From contig OX453282.1 of assembly GCA_949710005.1 (NCBI GenBank), forward strand, positions 24,999,718 to 25,063,717: a stretch of DNA of 64,000 bases, given 5' to 3'. Below, one piece after another: positions 1-8,000 of the stretch. This DNA is from Ricordea florida (lineage: Eukaryota; Cnidaria; Anthozoa; Corallimorpharia; Ricordeidae). A program made the position numbers and the translations under genes. The notes under the pieces were generated by a model that was not told where the DNA came from, did no database searches, and saw only the letters and a program-made list of their open reading frames with translations. How positions within the stretch are numbered: the first letter of the stretch is position 1; every line of letters starts with the position of its first letter.

Positions 1-96
1 TTAGAATATAAAAGAGAACTTAGGGCTAAATTAACTGAAAGATATGGAATAGAAAATGATAATAGTATTAGTGATGAAGAAATGACAAAAAAATAG
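1..96 (+). CDS. C-terminal end of an unidentified Polinton gene (partial)
   Basis: The first 31 codons of the window stay open on the plus strand and end in TAG at 94-96. The residues are highly charged (Lys and Glu rich, ending EEMTKK). The start lies to the left of the window. The frame converges on the minus-strand gene ending at 178, and A-rich sequence with AATAAA-like runs follows the stop. The product is not recognisable from this fragment. It could be the tail of one of the missing Polinton genes, or chance. Confidence 0.4.
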   Translation, partial: LEYKRELRAKLTERYGIENDNSISDEEMTKK

Positions 97-177
97 CTTC
101 GAAATTTAATAAAAAATAAAACATTTATGTTATATAACTTATTGTAATTTTTTCTGTATTCAAAGTTATATAATAAT

Positions 178-576
178 TTATAATAATTTACTTACCGCGT
201 AACCCAAACCTAACATCCCTGCCCCGACATATATCATTTCTCCGGTCTTTTGATCATCGCTTGGTTTGTAATAATCAGAGAATTTTGGTTCCGCCATTTG
301 CCCGTACAATTCAAAGGCTTGATTTGTAGCCGAAATGTTTTTTGATGCCTGATATTTTTCCTCTTTTTTCTTCATTTTCCAATCAAGCATTTTTTGTCTT
401 TTTTCCTGATATTCTGCGTAATCTTTTTGATATTTTTCCATTGCTTTATCGTGTCGTATTTTTTCCGTATCCACATTGCGCCCCATTATATATTTTGCGA
501 GCATATTTCCTCCGGTAAATGCTCCCGCATTCATTATTGCACCTATCCCCATCATTGCTATTGATGCTAATGCCAT
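178..576 (-). CDS. small Polinton protein with hydrophobic ends, 132 aa
   Basis: The frame encodes 132 residues. A Gly/Ala/Met-rich hydrophobic stretch fills residues 1-30, a Lys/Glu/Tyr-rich, probably helical middle spans 35-75, and a second hydrophobic Gly-rich segment ends the protein (residues 115-132). This is the layout expected of a small membrane-active virion protein, but I recognise no named family. Its ATG overlaps the stop of the preceding 72-aa gene (TAATG), so the two are probably expressed together. Other small proteins and the capsid module lie upstream on the same strand. Real gene: likely; function: inference. Confidence 0.65.
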   Translation of the reverse strand: MALASIAMMGIGAIMNAGAFTGGNMLAKYIMGRNVDTEKIRHDKAMEKYQKDYAEYQEKRQKMLDWKMKKKEEKYQASKNISATNQAFELYGQMAEPKFSDYYKPSDDQKTGEMIYVGAGMLGLGYAVSKLL

Positions 577-794
577 TATTTTGGTAAAATCTTTTGATCC
601 TCTAAATATGTTTTAAGATACATGCTTCCGGATAGTACTACAACCCATTTTGCGTAATTTGTAATACTCATGGATGGATCACTCAAAAATGATTCTTTCA
701 TTACCTTTTTAGCAACATACCCAACTCCAGCCCCTAATCCGATAAGCACAGCTGAATCAGTTACAGTTTTCACAAGTTTGTTTTCTGTCGACAT
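576..794 (-). CDS. small two-helix membrane protein, 72 aa
   Basis: The 72-residue product has two hydrophobic stretches, at about residues 12-30 (Gly/Ala rich) and 47-60, separated by a basic loop, which fits a hairpin membrane protein. The stop shares one base with the ATG of the next gene. It lies in the array of small minus-strand genes beside the Polinton capsid genes, so a structural or membrane role is plausible. No family is recognised. The start is the first ATG after an AT-rich gap following the 147-aa gene. Confidence 0.6.
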   Translation of the reverse strand: MSTENKLVKTVTDSAVLIGLGAGVGYVAKKVMKESFLSDPSMSITNYAKWVVVLSGSMYLKTYLEDQKILPK

Positions 795-832
795 AATTTT
801 TTACTACAACAGTAAGAAACTTTTAAATAACT

Positions 833-1276
833 TTATTCCATTCCTAAAGATTTTGGGGTTGCAGAAAATGGTATCTTTTTTGGTTGCGGTAATTGCGGTA
901 CTTGTGATAAATCTGCTATCCTATTAGAATATTCAACCCTAGCTTTTTCCTTATATCTCATAAAAAGATCAAATGCTGTAAACCCCAATCCGACAACGGA
1001 TAAAACAGTAGTAAAAGATATCTCTGGAAGCCACGATTTTGCTTCACTATATGTATTTTCATTTGCTCCTCGGTCCGCAGGGTCTTCCTGTTTTATTTTT
1101 TCCTCTCGTTTCATCTCCCTAGCCAATGCTTCTTTTGCTTTTTTATTATATTCTGCCAATTTCTTACCAGCTGCGACTTTTTTAGGATCTTTCTCCCTCT
1201 TTTTAGTATCTGGTTTGGGATCTGCAGTAATTTGCTCCGCATCTCCTCCCGCACTTTGTTCAGATTGTTCAGACAT
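833..1276 (-). CDS. charged protein with one hydrophobic segment, 147 aa
   Basis: Residues 1-75 are hydrophilic and rich in Lys, Glu, Asp and Ala, suggesting a flexible or coiled region. A hydrophobic segment at about 85-107 (SFTTVLSVVGLGFTAF) could cross a membrane, and a Pro-rich tail follows. The gene is part of the run of minus-strand Polinton genes and is separated from its neighbours by short AT-rich gaps. I do not recognise a family. A minor virion or membrane protein is possible, by position only. Confidence 0.6.
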   Translation of the reverse strand: MSEQSEQSAGGDAEQITADPKPDTKKREKDPKKVAAGKKLAEYNKKAKEALAREMKREEKIKQEDPADRGANENTYSEAKSWLPEISFTTVLSVVGLGFTAFDLFMRYKEKARVEYSNRIADLSQVPQLPQPKKIPFSATPKSLGME

Positions 1277-1312
1277 TGTTATTTAGATGCTACAAATAAG
1301 TTTTTAGATCTG

Positions 1313-1864
1313 TTAATATACTGTATCAACACCTTCAGTAGATTGCTTAGTTTCCTGGTCAGTTGTGTTAGAATTTACTGATTCTTCTCTTGGAAATTGC
1401 TGATTTTTGTTGAATTTAACGTGTTTAGCTACTTGAAATAGTCCGCTAGCAAGTGCTGCCAATCTTCCTGCTTTCAATGCTAGGAGCCCAACAATGTTTG
1501 TTAATTCACGATTAACCAAATCATCATTCTTCAGATCATTGCAAAGAGATTCTATATCATCAACTGGAACTAAATAAGAAATAAGTTTGGAAACTAATTG
1601 AAGGGACGAATCTACTAATCCTCCATTAATTTTCTTACCCATTACCGCTTGGTAACGATTAAAATATTTTTCTACATCTTTTTCCGATAATTTCTTTATA
1701 TCACCCAGACTCATTTCCGCCCCTAAATATTCCTTTGTTGTTCCTAAGGCTGCGAGAATGGCAAGTGATTCCTGTTTTATTTCAAGATCCTCACTTTGAT
1801 TAGTATCATTTTTTCCCTCAGTTTTTTCCTGTGGTTGGTCAATATAATCTTCCGGCTTTGTCAT
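1313..1864 (-). CDS. hypothetical Polinton protein, 183 aa
   Basis: The product has acidic, Gln/Asn-rich ends and a more ordered middle (about residues 30-145) with alternating hydrophobic residues, including LVNRELTNIVGLLALKAGRL, which looks helical. There is no signal peptide and no clear transmembrane helix. The ATG at 1864 lies only 7 bases after the stop of the ATPase gene, so the two are probably read from one transcript. Position next to ATPase and capsid genes suggests a virion or assembly role, but nothing in the sequence names one. Confidence 0.6.
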   Translation of the reverse strand: MTKPEDYIDQPQEKTEGKNDTNQSEDLEIKQESLAILAALGTTKEYLGAEMSLGDIKKLSEKDVEKYFNRYQAVMGKKINGGLVDSSLQLVSKLISYLVPVDDIESLCNDLKNDDLVNRELTNIVGLLALKAGRLAALASGLFQVAKHVKFNKNQQFPREESVNSNTTDQETKQSTEGVDTVY

Positions 1865-1871
1865 CTTTTTG

Positions 1872-2513
1872 TTAAATCACTTCTGGTATCTCTAAATAGC
1901 AATTAAATGGATATCGCAAAGATAAACATAACCTAGAATATTTTTCAGTTTTCAGGAGTTGCACAAATTTTTTACCCAATTCATAATCCAAATCGCCGCC
2001 GTAATCTTCGAAAAACATTTTCATGCCTTTCTGCGACGGATTATGGAAAGTAACAACGCAGGCTACATTTTCTCGGAATGGTTTTGCTATTGAAGTTAAT
2101 TGCTGAGTTAGAACCCAAACCGATAAACCATGATGCCTTCCGGAGAATGCTAAATCTATAAATTTATTTGATCTTTTCTTCAGATCGGTGGAAACGGCGC
2201 AATCATCCAAAATTATTAAAGTATTTGTTCCGGAGAATAAAGTTTGGCAAACAGTTAGTAACTCATTAATCTCCTCTACGTTACTTGCATCCGGAGATAA
2301 TACATAAAAACGCTCATCCTTTTTAGCAAAATTATGATAAGTTTTATTTTTAGAATAAGTCGGACAAATTAAAACAATATATTCAAAAACTTTTCGGAAT
2401 GGGCCTCGGAGCTGTTCAATTAAGTACTTTGTTTTTCCGCAATTTGTAGGTCCTGTTATAATACAATGGAAAGGAATTTTATCTCGTAAATCTTCCATAT
2501 TTTTTTGTATCAT
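1872..2513 (-). CDS. Polinton genome-packaging ATPase (FtsK/HerA, A32-like)
   Basis: The 213-aa protein has a Walker A motif GPTNCGKT at residues 21-28 and a Walker B motif LIILDD at 99-104. It is followed by a conserved SGRHHGLSVWVLTQQ segment at 124-138 with the sensor glutamine typical of the FtsK/HerA-like packaging ATPases of viruses with double jelly-roll capsids. In that family the enzyme uses ATP to drive DNA into a preformed capsid. Its length is normal for Polinton ATPases. It lies directly downstream of the putative capsid gene, with a 12-base gap, which fits a morphogenesis module. The frame is intact and both nucleotide-binding motifs are complete. Confidence 0.88.
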   Translation of the reverse strand: MIQKNMEDLRDKIPFHCIITGPTNCGKTKYLIEQLRGPFRKVFEYIVLICPTYSKNKTYHNFAKKDERFYVLSPDASNVEEINELLTVCQTLFSGTNTLIILDDCAVSTDLKKRSNKFIDLAFSGRHHGLSVWVLTQQLTSIAKPFRENVACVVTFHNPSQKGMKMFFEDYGGDLDYELGKKFVQLLKTEKYSRLCLSLRYPFNCYLEIPEVI

Positions 2514-2525
2514 AACATTATGTTT

Positions 2526-3767
2526 TTAGTACTTAATTGATCTCAAACTTGAATTCATAATCTCCAGCATTGCGTCAGCCACGACAAACATATGACAAGT
2601 TATTGTTCCAGTTCCTCCCTGTTTCCTTTTAATTTCTATTTTTACCCCATCATGCGTATTATTTAGAGCAAGTCCGCCGCCATGAATTCTATTATCTGGA
2701 TGAGTTCTAGTATCAACCCAAAGAGCAAACTTATCCGCGTAAAATTCTTTTTCTTTCAAAGAAATTTGCAAACCATCATCCCGACGAAATCTTTTCTTCA
2801 CGGATTCCCAAAGATCGGACGGAATCATTCCTCTAGAGTATATTCTATTTGGAACACCATCAACATCAATTTCGACGGAAGATATGCCCGGATTATAAAA
2901 ATTTTCAGAATCCCTTGCTCCTGCAGCTTGAGGCGCTAAAAACAAAAACAATATTCCCGTCATTGATCTTCTCGGTAAATTAATATGCTGATTAATAACG
3001 CCATCTCCGGCAATGGAAAACGTAAAAGTTTTGTGCAGGGTAACATTTTCATAAAAGAATCCTTTGCCGACTTGATAAGCTGCTTGAGCCTCACGGGCTA
3101 AGTATTCGCTAGAAATTGAGGAATATTCTAATTCTAAGTTTTTGATTGAATACGATGGTGCTTTGGTTGTATCAGAATAAATAAGAATATTAGCGATCGG
3201 GGCAAGAGTAATCTCAAATATAAGATGATTTTCCAACGCTTTCGGATAAAAAACTCCATGATCGTTTAAAATAGGATGATTTATTGGTATTCTGTACTTT
3301 GAACCGTGAACATTAGCGAGAACAACTTCTTTTGCATCTTGTGTTTTTTTATCTCCCGCTTTTGTTCTAAGTTTTCTCATATTTTCGGAAGAAATACCTT
3401 GTTTTAATCTATCTTCTCGCTCTTCTTCGGTTAAGAATAAATCATTATAGGTTTGAAATAAATCATATCCTTGAGTATCTTGCAATGTTTCTCCTCCAAA
3501 AAGAACTTTCATTCTGGTTACAAGATTGCGCCCTAAATTATTCACAACTGTGTTATTAGCATGACCCTCAACATCTAAATCAAATAGAAGAGATACGCTT
3601 CCGGGCACAATCACCAAATTCTCGGCGAGTTTTGGAATATTTATGTATAATGTTTCTCCGGGGCTTGCTGAGGATGGGTTTAGAGTAATTCTATTCAGGG
3701 TTGATTCTGCTTTCAAACCAAAGGGTTCTTTTGGAATTCTGTTTGGATTAATTTTTTCAGACGTCAT
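2526..3767 (-). CDS. probable Polinton major capsid protein
   Basis: This 413-aa protein has no enzyme motif. It is rich in beta-forming segments broken by Asn/Gly/Pro turns, as expected for a jelly-roll capsid protein. A central stretch (residues 78-130, with NNLGRNLVTRMKVLFGGE then an acidic helix) and a region around 165-185 with DHGVFYPKAL have the general look of capsid proteins from cnidarian Polinton-like elements. The largest structural-type gene next to the packaging ATPase is normally the major capsid protein. The 16-bp element AATTTATAAGATACTT lies at 3772-3787, just upstream of the ATG. The length is short for a double jelly-roll, so a minor capsid role is the main alternative. 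The frame is intact. Confidence 0.7.
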   Translation of the reverse strand: MTSEKINPNRIPKEPFGLKAESTLNRITLNPSSASPGETLYINIPKLAENLVIVPGSVSLLFDLDVEGHANNTVVNNLGRNLVTRMKVLFGGETLQDTQGYDLFQTYNDLFLTEEEREDRLKQGISSENMRKLRTKAGDKKTQDAKEVVLANVHGSKYRIPINHPILNDHGVFYPKALENHLIFEITLAPIANILIYSDTTKAPSYSIKNLELEYSSISSEYLAREAQAAYQVGKGFFYENVTLHKTFTFSIAGDGVINQHINLPRRSMTGILFLFLAPQAAGARDSENFYNPGISSVEIDVDGVPNRIYSRGMIPSDLWESVKKRFRRDDGLQISLKEKEFYADKFALWVDTRTHPDNRIHGGGLALNNTHDGVKIEIKRKQGGTGTITCHMFVVADAMLEIMNSSLRSIKY

Positions 3768-3771
3768 TGTA

Positions 3772-3787
3772 AATTTATAAGATACTT
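3772..3787 (-). promoter_or_regulatory. putative promoter element upstream of capsid gene
   Basis: The 16-bp sequence AATTTATAAGATACTT (plus-strand reading) ends 5 bases before the capsid ATG and is repeated exactly at 3981-3996, again next to gene starts. It contains a TATA-like core. Repetition at two start regions is seen; a promoter role is inferred. Confidence 0.45.
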
Positions 3788-3797
3788 TGGTTAACCT

Positions 3798-3977
3798 TTA
3801 AACCTTTTCTAACTTGGAAATATGTTTTAATAAACCCTCTCTCGCCTCGGGAATTAAAATCATAATATTAAAAATTTGATCGCCGTCTTCCATATATAGA
3901 ATTTTTTTCCTAATAATTTTTTTCATAATGTTGATTTGGTATTCGGTAAATTTTATTTCTTCTTCCTCCTCAACCAT
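3798..3977 (-). CDS. small Polinton protein, 59 aa
   Basis: A 59-codon frame runs from an ATG at 3975-3977 to TAA at 3798-3800. It starts MVEEEEEIKF, then a basic and hydrophobic helix-like region, and ends KLEKV. It lies between the capsid gene and the divergent integrase, on the capsid strand, and the repeated AATTTATAAGATACTT element sits directly upstream at 3981-3996, as it does for the capsid gene. That shared element and the lack of other coding potential in this gap support a real gene. Function unknown. Confidence 0.5.
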   Translation of the reverse strand: MVEEEEEIKFTEYQINIMKKIIRKKILYMEDGDQIFNIMILIPEAREGLLKHISKLEKV

Positions 3978-3980
3978 TTC

Positions 3981-3996
3981 AATTTATAAGATACTT
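3981..3996. promoter_or_regulatory. second copy of the 16-bp element, in a divergent start region
   Basis: An exact copy of the element at 3772-3787 lies in the 31-bp gap between the 59-aa gene (minus strand) and the integrase (plus strand). In the minus-strand direction its distance from the ATG (3 bases) is close to that of the capsid copy (4-5 bases), so it more likely serves the minus-strand gene. Confidence 0.4.
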
Positions 3997-4008
3997 GTTT
4001 ATTTTTAA

Positions 4009-5091
4009 ATGAACAACGAAAATATACTCTCAAAAATATCGGCTACGCCGGCCCCGCTCTTCAATCGGACAAAGTCCTCCCCAGCGAAGCTGGAGCGGAT
4101 ATATTATTCGGCTGAAGGTTATTGGAAAGGATATTCTGCAATTCCTAAATTAGCTGAGAAAGCGAAAGTAAGTGAAAATGATGCAAAACAATGGTTGCAG
4201 AAACAGGCAATATGGCAAATCTATCTTCCTGCTCCTAAATATATACCTAGACCGCACTGGACTGTGGATAAACCCAATCAGATTCACCAAGCAGATTTAT
4301 TATTTTTACCGCACGATAAAGTTAGAAGAAAAACATATAAATATGCGTTAGTTGTGGTTGATATCGCCTCGAGATATAAAGATGCTGAAGCATTAACCAC
4401 AAAAGAAAGTCGAGAGATATCAGAAGCTTTTAAGAAAATATATTCTAGAAGATTGAAATACCCTAAAACATTAATGGTTGATCCTGGGAAAGAATTTATG
4501 GGAGAAGTTAGTAAACTTATGAATTACCATAATGTGAAAATGCAAAGAAGTGAAGCTGGTAATCATAGAGCACAAGCATTTGTGGAAAACGCAAACAGAA
4601 TATTAGGCGAAAGATTATTTAGCCATCAATATGCGCAAGAAATGATTAGTGATAAACGATCCGCCGCTGGCGGGGAGGGCTCCGCCCGATCCAGAGTATG
4701 GGTGAAAAGATTACCAGCTATTCTAAAAACTTTGAATAATACGCCAACTAGAATAACCGGTAAAGAACCTGATAAGGCTATAAAAATGAAAGAGGTTGAT
4801 ATTGAAACCAAAAGATATCATCGAGTTGTGGGTCCTGATGAGGTAAGATTATCTCCTTATGTAAAAGTTAGATATCTATTATCTCCTGGCGAACTTGAAG
4901 GTGGCGAAAAAAGGCGAGCCACTGATCCTATTTGGAGTATTAAAGTTTATGATATTACACGTAGCGTCGTTTCACCTAATCAGCCAGTTTTGTATTATTT
5001 AGTAGATGGACCGAGGCGGGGGTTTGTAAGGGAAGAATTACAGGTTATACCTTATGATACAGAACTTCCTCCTGATTCTGTTTTAGTGTGA
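4009..5091 (+). CDS. Polinton integrase (rve/DDE family)
   Basis: The 360-aa protein has the retroviral-type integrase core: Asp96 in IHQADLLF, Asp158 in MVDPGKEF, and Glu193 in AFVENANRILGERLF, 35 residues beyond the second Asp, so the DDE triad is complete. A small N-terminal helical region (about 40-70) precedes the core, and a C-terminal beta-rich segment (280-348) resembles the SH3- or chromo-like tail of these enzymes. In Polintons this enzyme joins element ends to the target. It is the only complete plus-strand gene of the element and converges on the polymerase gene, overlapping its end by 40 bases. Two stretches (residues 11-31 and 217-228) are translations of GC-rich hairpin inserts, so they are probably not part of the ancestral protein. 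Confidence 0.9.
   Translation: MNNENILSKISATPAPLFNRTKSSPAKLERIYYSAEGYWKGYSAIPKLAEKAKVSENDAKQWLQKQAIWQIYLPAPKYIPRPHWTVDKPNQIHQADLLFLPHDKVRRKTYKYALVVVDIASRYKDAEALTTKESREISEAFKKIYSRRLKYPKTLMVDPGKEFMGEVSKLMNYHNVKMQRSEAGNHRAQAFVENANRILGERLFSHQYAQEMISDKRSAAGGEGSARSRVWVKRLPAILKTLNNTPTRITGKEPDKAIKMKEVDIETKRYHRVVGPDEVRLSPYVKVRYLLSPGELEGGEKRRATDPIWSIKVYDITRSVVSPNQPVLYYLVDGPRRGFVREELQVIPYDTELPPDSVLV
4038..4100 (-). repeat. REP-like hairpin elements, two in tandem, inside integrase
   Basis: GC-rich insert in an AT-rich gene, holding two related units (4064-4100 and about 4038-4063). Read on the minus strand, both end in CCGAT. They contain stems with three-base loops: GGAC-TTT-GTCC, CCAGC-TTC-GCTGG and GGC-GTA-GCC. 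The first unit starts ATCCG and ends CCGAT like the copies at 4659-4690 and 5091-5122. The insert keeps the integrase frame open. Confidence 0.65.
4659..4690 (+). repeat. REP-like hairpin element inside integrase
   Basis: A 32-bp GC-rich unit starting ATCCG and ending CCGAT, with a GGGC-TCC-GCCC hairpin and a CCGC-TG-GCGG stem. It matches the unit at 5091-5122 at 27 of 32 positions. It encodes a Gly/Ser/Arg-rich stretch of the integrase without breaking the frame. Confidence 0.65.
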
Positions 5092-8000
5092 TCCGGCACT
5101 GCTGGGGAGGGCTCCACCCGATAATGTCCAATAGCTAAAGTATGTATTCCATCTTCGCAAATTATTCTCTTATCATCATTAGCGGATAATGCGATTTTAT
5201 TAACAGTTTCAGAATAAACGTTGTGTAATCGGCTTCTAATTATATTCATCTCTCTCATTTGCGGTTTTCTAGTTTTTAGGCAAACATTATAATCATTATG
5301 TGTTATTGTATTTTTTACAACTGATTGCTTAATTCCTTTATCCTTATTTATCTCTTTATTTTTATCTGTTAATATTGAGTATAACTTAGACCTTAAACCC
5401 GTAAATTCTTTTATCGGAATTCCGCCCATTTCATCTTTGAACTTTCCTATTACTTTTTTGTTTACAAGCTCAATTCTAGAAGGATGATCCTTAGGATAAT
5501 TACTAGTATCAAACTTTTCTCTAACATCGGGGCTTATATCTTTGTAAAAATCTAGAGTTTCTATTTCATATACGAGTGAATCAGTATCTGTCATAAGTAA
5601 TTTAACCTTATCCCCATATTTCCTTTTAATATAATTATAATGAAAATCGTACATTACTTTTTTACTTAAATCTAGAATACACATACCCAAGTAAACGGGC
5701 TTATTAAATTTTATCCTTTTTCTTTTCATATGAATAGCCGCTAGATTTTTAGAAAAGATGGTGCGGTGTTGATAGTTGGGTTGTTTTATTAGTTTTCTAG
5801 CTTCTTTTTTATTTGTAACTAATCTAATGTCAACCCTTTTTCTAATATTTTCCATTGTTTTACCAAACACGGCGTTATTCATTAGCTTGAAAAAGTCCTT
5901 TTCAAAATCATTCTTTGCTTCAGCTCTTAGTTCGGTATTAAAATCAATGTAAGGTTTTAACCATTTTGACTCTTCAAATTTAATACCCCTATGAATCTTT
6001 GTTATTTTTAATCCTAAACTTTCATATTCTTTCAAAGTTTCACGATGAACAACATACTTTTCCTTGTTGTTTAAGTTTGGGATTAATTTTTCCACCTTAT
6101 TAACAGTAAGTTTGTCGGGGGCTAGAGGATAATCATTATGTAAATCATGAAGATTTTCAGGATATTCTAGATCAACCTCAACTACGCATGGGATATCTCT
6201 CCAGTTTTCATATTCTTCCTCACGCATCCATTCAAAACCGTGAGTGGGCAGTGGTTCACTCATTCCCCCGCCATATAAGTTATTTGCATCTTGATATGTG
6301 ATATATATTGTCGGCTGATTCGGATCATATTCTTCTAAATATGGATTATTAGCTTTAGCAAATCTTTTTGATATTTGTGATACGCCCCCTCTAACGCCTT
6401 TCTCAAACATAAGTAGCATATTATTATCAGTTAGTAACTCTAATTTCACTTTAGTATACTTTAATGCGGCGTCCCAAGCAAAACCGGGTAATGTATAATA
6501 GTGGGTGGGATCTAAACCATAATTCTTCATACAAGTATCCCTAAAATTCTCAAATACATCCATTAAAAATAGTGCGTCTGACAAAAGATAAAGATCATGG
6601 TATTCCCTCATTGTTTTCATATTAAAAGTTTTCCATACCTTTTTAGCATATTCATAATCATCTTTTGATATTTGTTTTCCGTTTAATTTTGAGTAAAATG
6701 CTTCTATTGGTGGGAGTTGAGTTTCGTTTAATTTATCAAGGTTGTCAAAATAATCATATGGGAATACTCCTTTCCTCAACATTAAATACATCTTATCTCC
6801 AAATACTTTTTTCGTTTCTTCTAATCTATCGTCGCTTGGTGAAAGACATCTACTTTCAACCAACAAACAATTCTTACATTTTTCACACCTACCAATACCT
6901 TTATACTGAATAATTTTTCCATCTTTTATATATCTCTTAGTACAATCTCCTGGTTTACACGCTTCGCATTTTCCGCATTTTGTAAGATTGGCAACTAATT
7001 TATCAATACTTGTTGACATAAATTTAAATGAATCGATGAATCTAATATCCAGCTTATCTTCTTTTTCCTCACCTTTTTTATTAATATATTTACCAAGTAC
7101 AATTTGTTTTGTGAAAGAAATATATTTTTCCTCATTATTAGGTATGCAGTCTACTTTACCTTTTGTTAAACCAATATTCTTAATAAAAAGATGTGAGTCA
7201 TATCCTGATAGATTGTGAAAAATGATTGGTATGAATTTTTTATTCTTATAATTTAAATTACAATCGCTGTGTGCGGCTCCTCTATACTTTCCAGTATAAT
7301 GACAGTGATCTTTTACCTTATCTTTTTCTAATAATTCTTCTTCACATATATGGCAAATTTTGGCTTTTTCATGTTCGTATTTTTCTCTTTGTGTCAACCA
7401 ATTCATTTTCTTATTTGGCTTAATTTTTTCGCAAATTTCTCTAATATCCTTTTCCAATTCAACCATGAATATTTTTCCCACATCTTCGTCTGGAGATTTA
7501 GCAGTATATCGTCTAATAACGGGTTCATAATTTTCATCAAAAAACTTTATTATATAACAGAAACCGGTCGGTTTATGATTTGCATATTTATTTGTAAAAC
7601 TTTTACTTTTGTCTGGTGAGCAAGTATCTATTGATTCTCCGCAACACTCGAAGTCGCCGTATACAACAAATGGCACTTTCATTTTTTTGTAAAAATTAAT
7701 AAATTTAAGATAAATAGGTTTTCCGTCTTTATCCCTTGGCATTTCACCCCTAACAGCTTCATGTTCTTTACAATATTCTAGATGCTTTTGCAATGTTTCC
7801 TCTTTATGCGTATGATAAAGGCATCTAGGGCAGAGGAAAATCCTTTCTTTATGTTTAGTAGCATGTGAAACTGCCAACCTGCAAATATTCTTTATCCAAC
7901 AATAGTGATTTGTTTCACCATTTGATATTAGAAGTAAGTTTATTAAAAGTCCTTTTTCTTTATCACTTATTCTTAGAGGGTATAATTCCTCATTATCATA

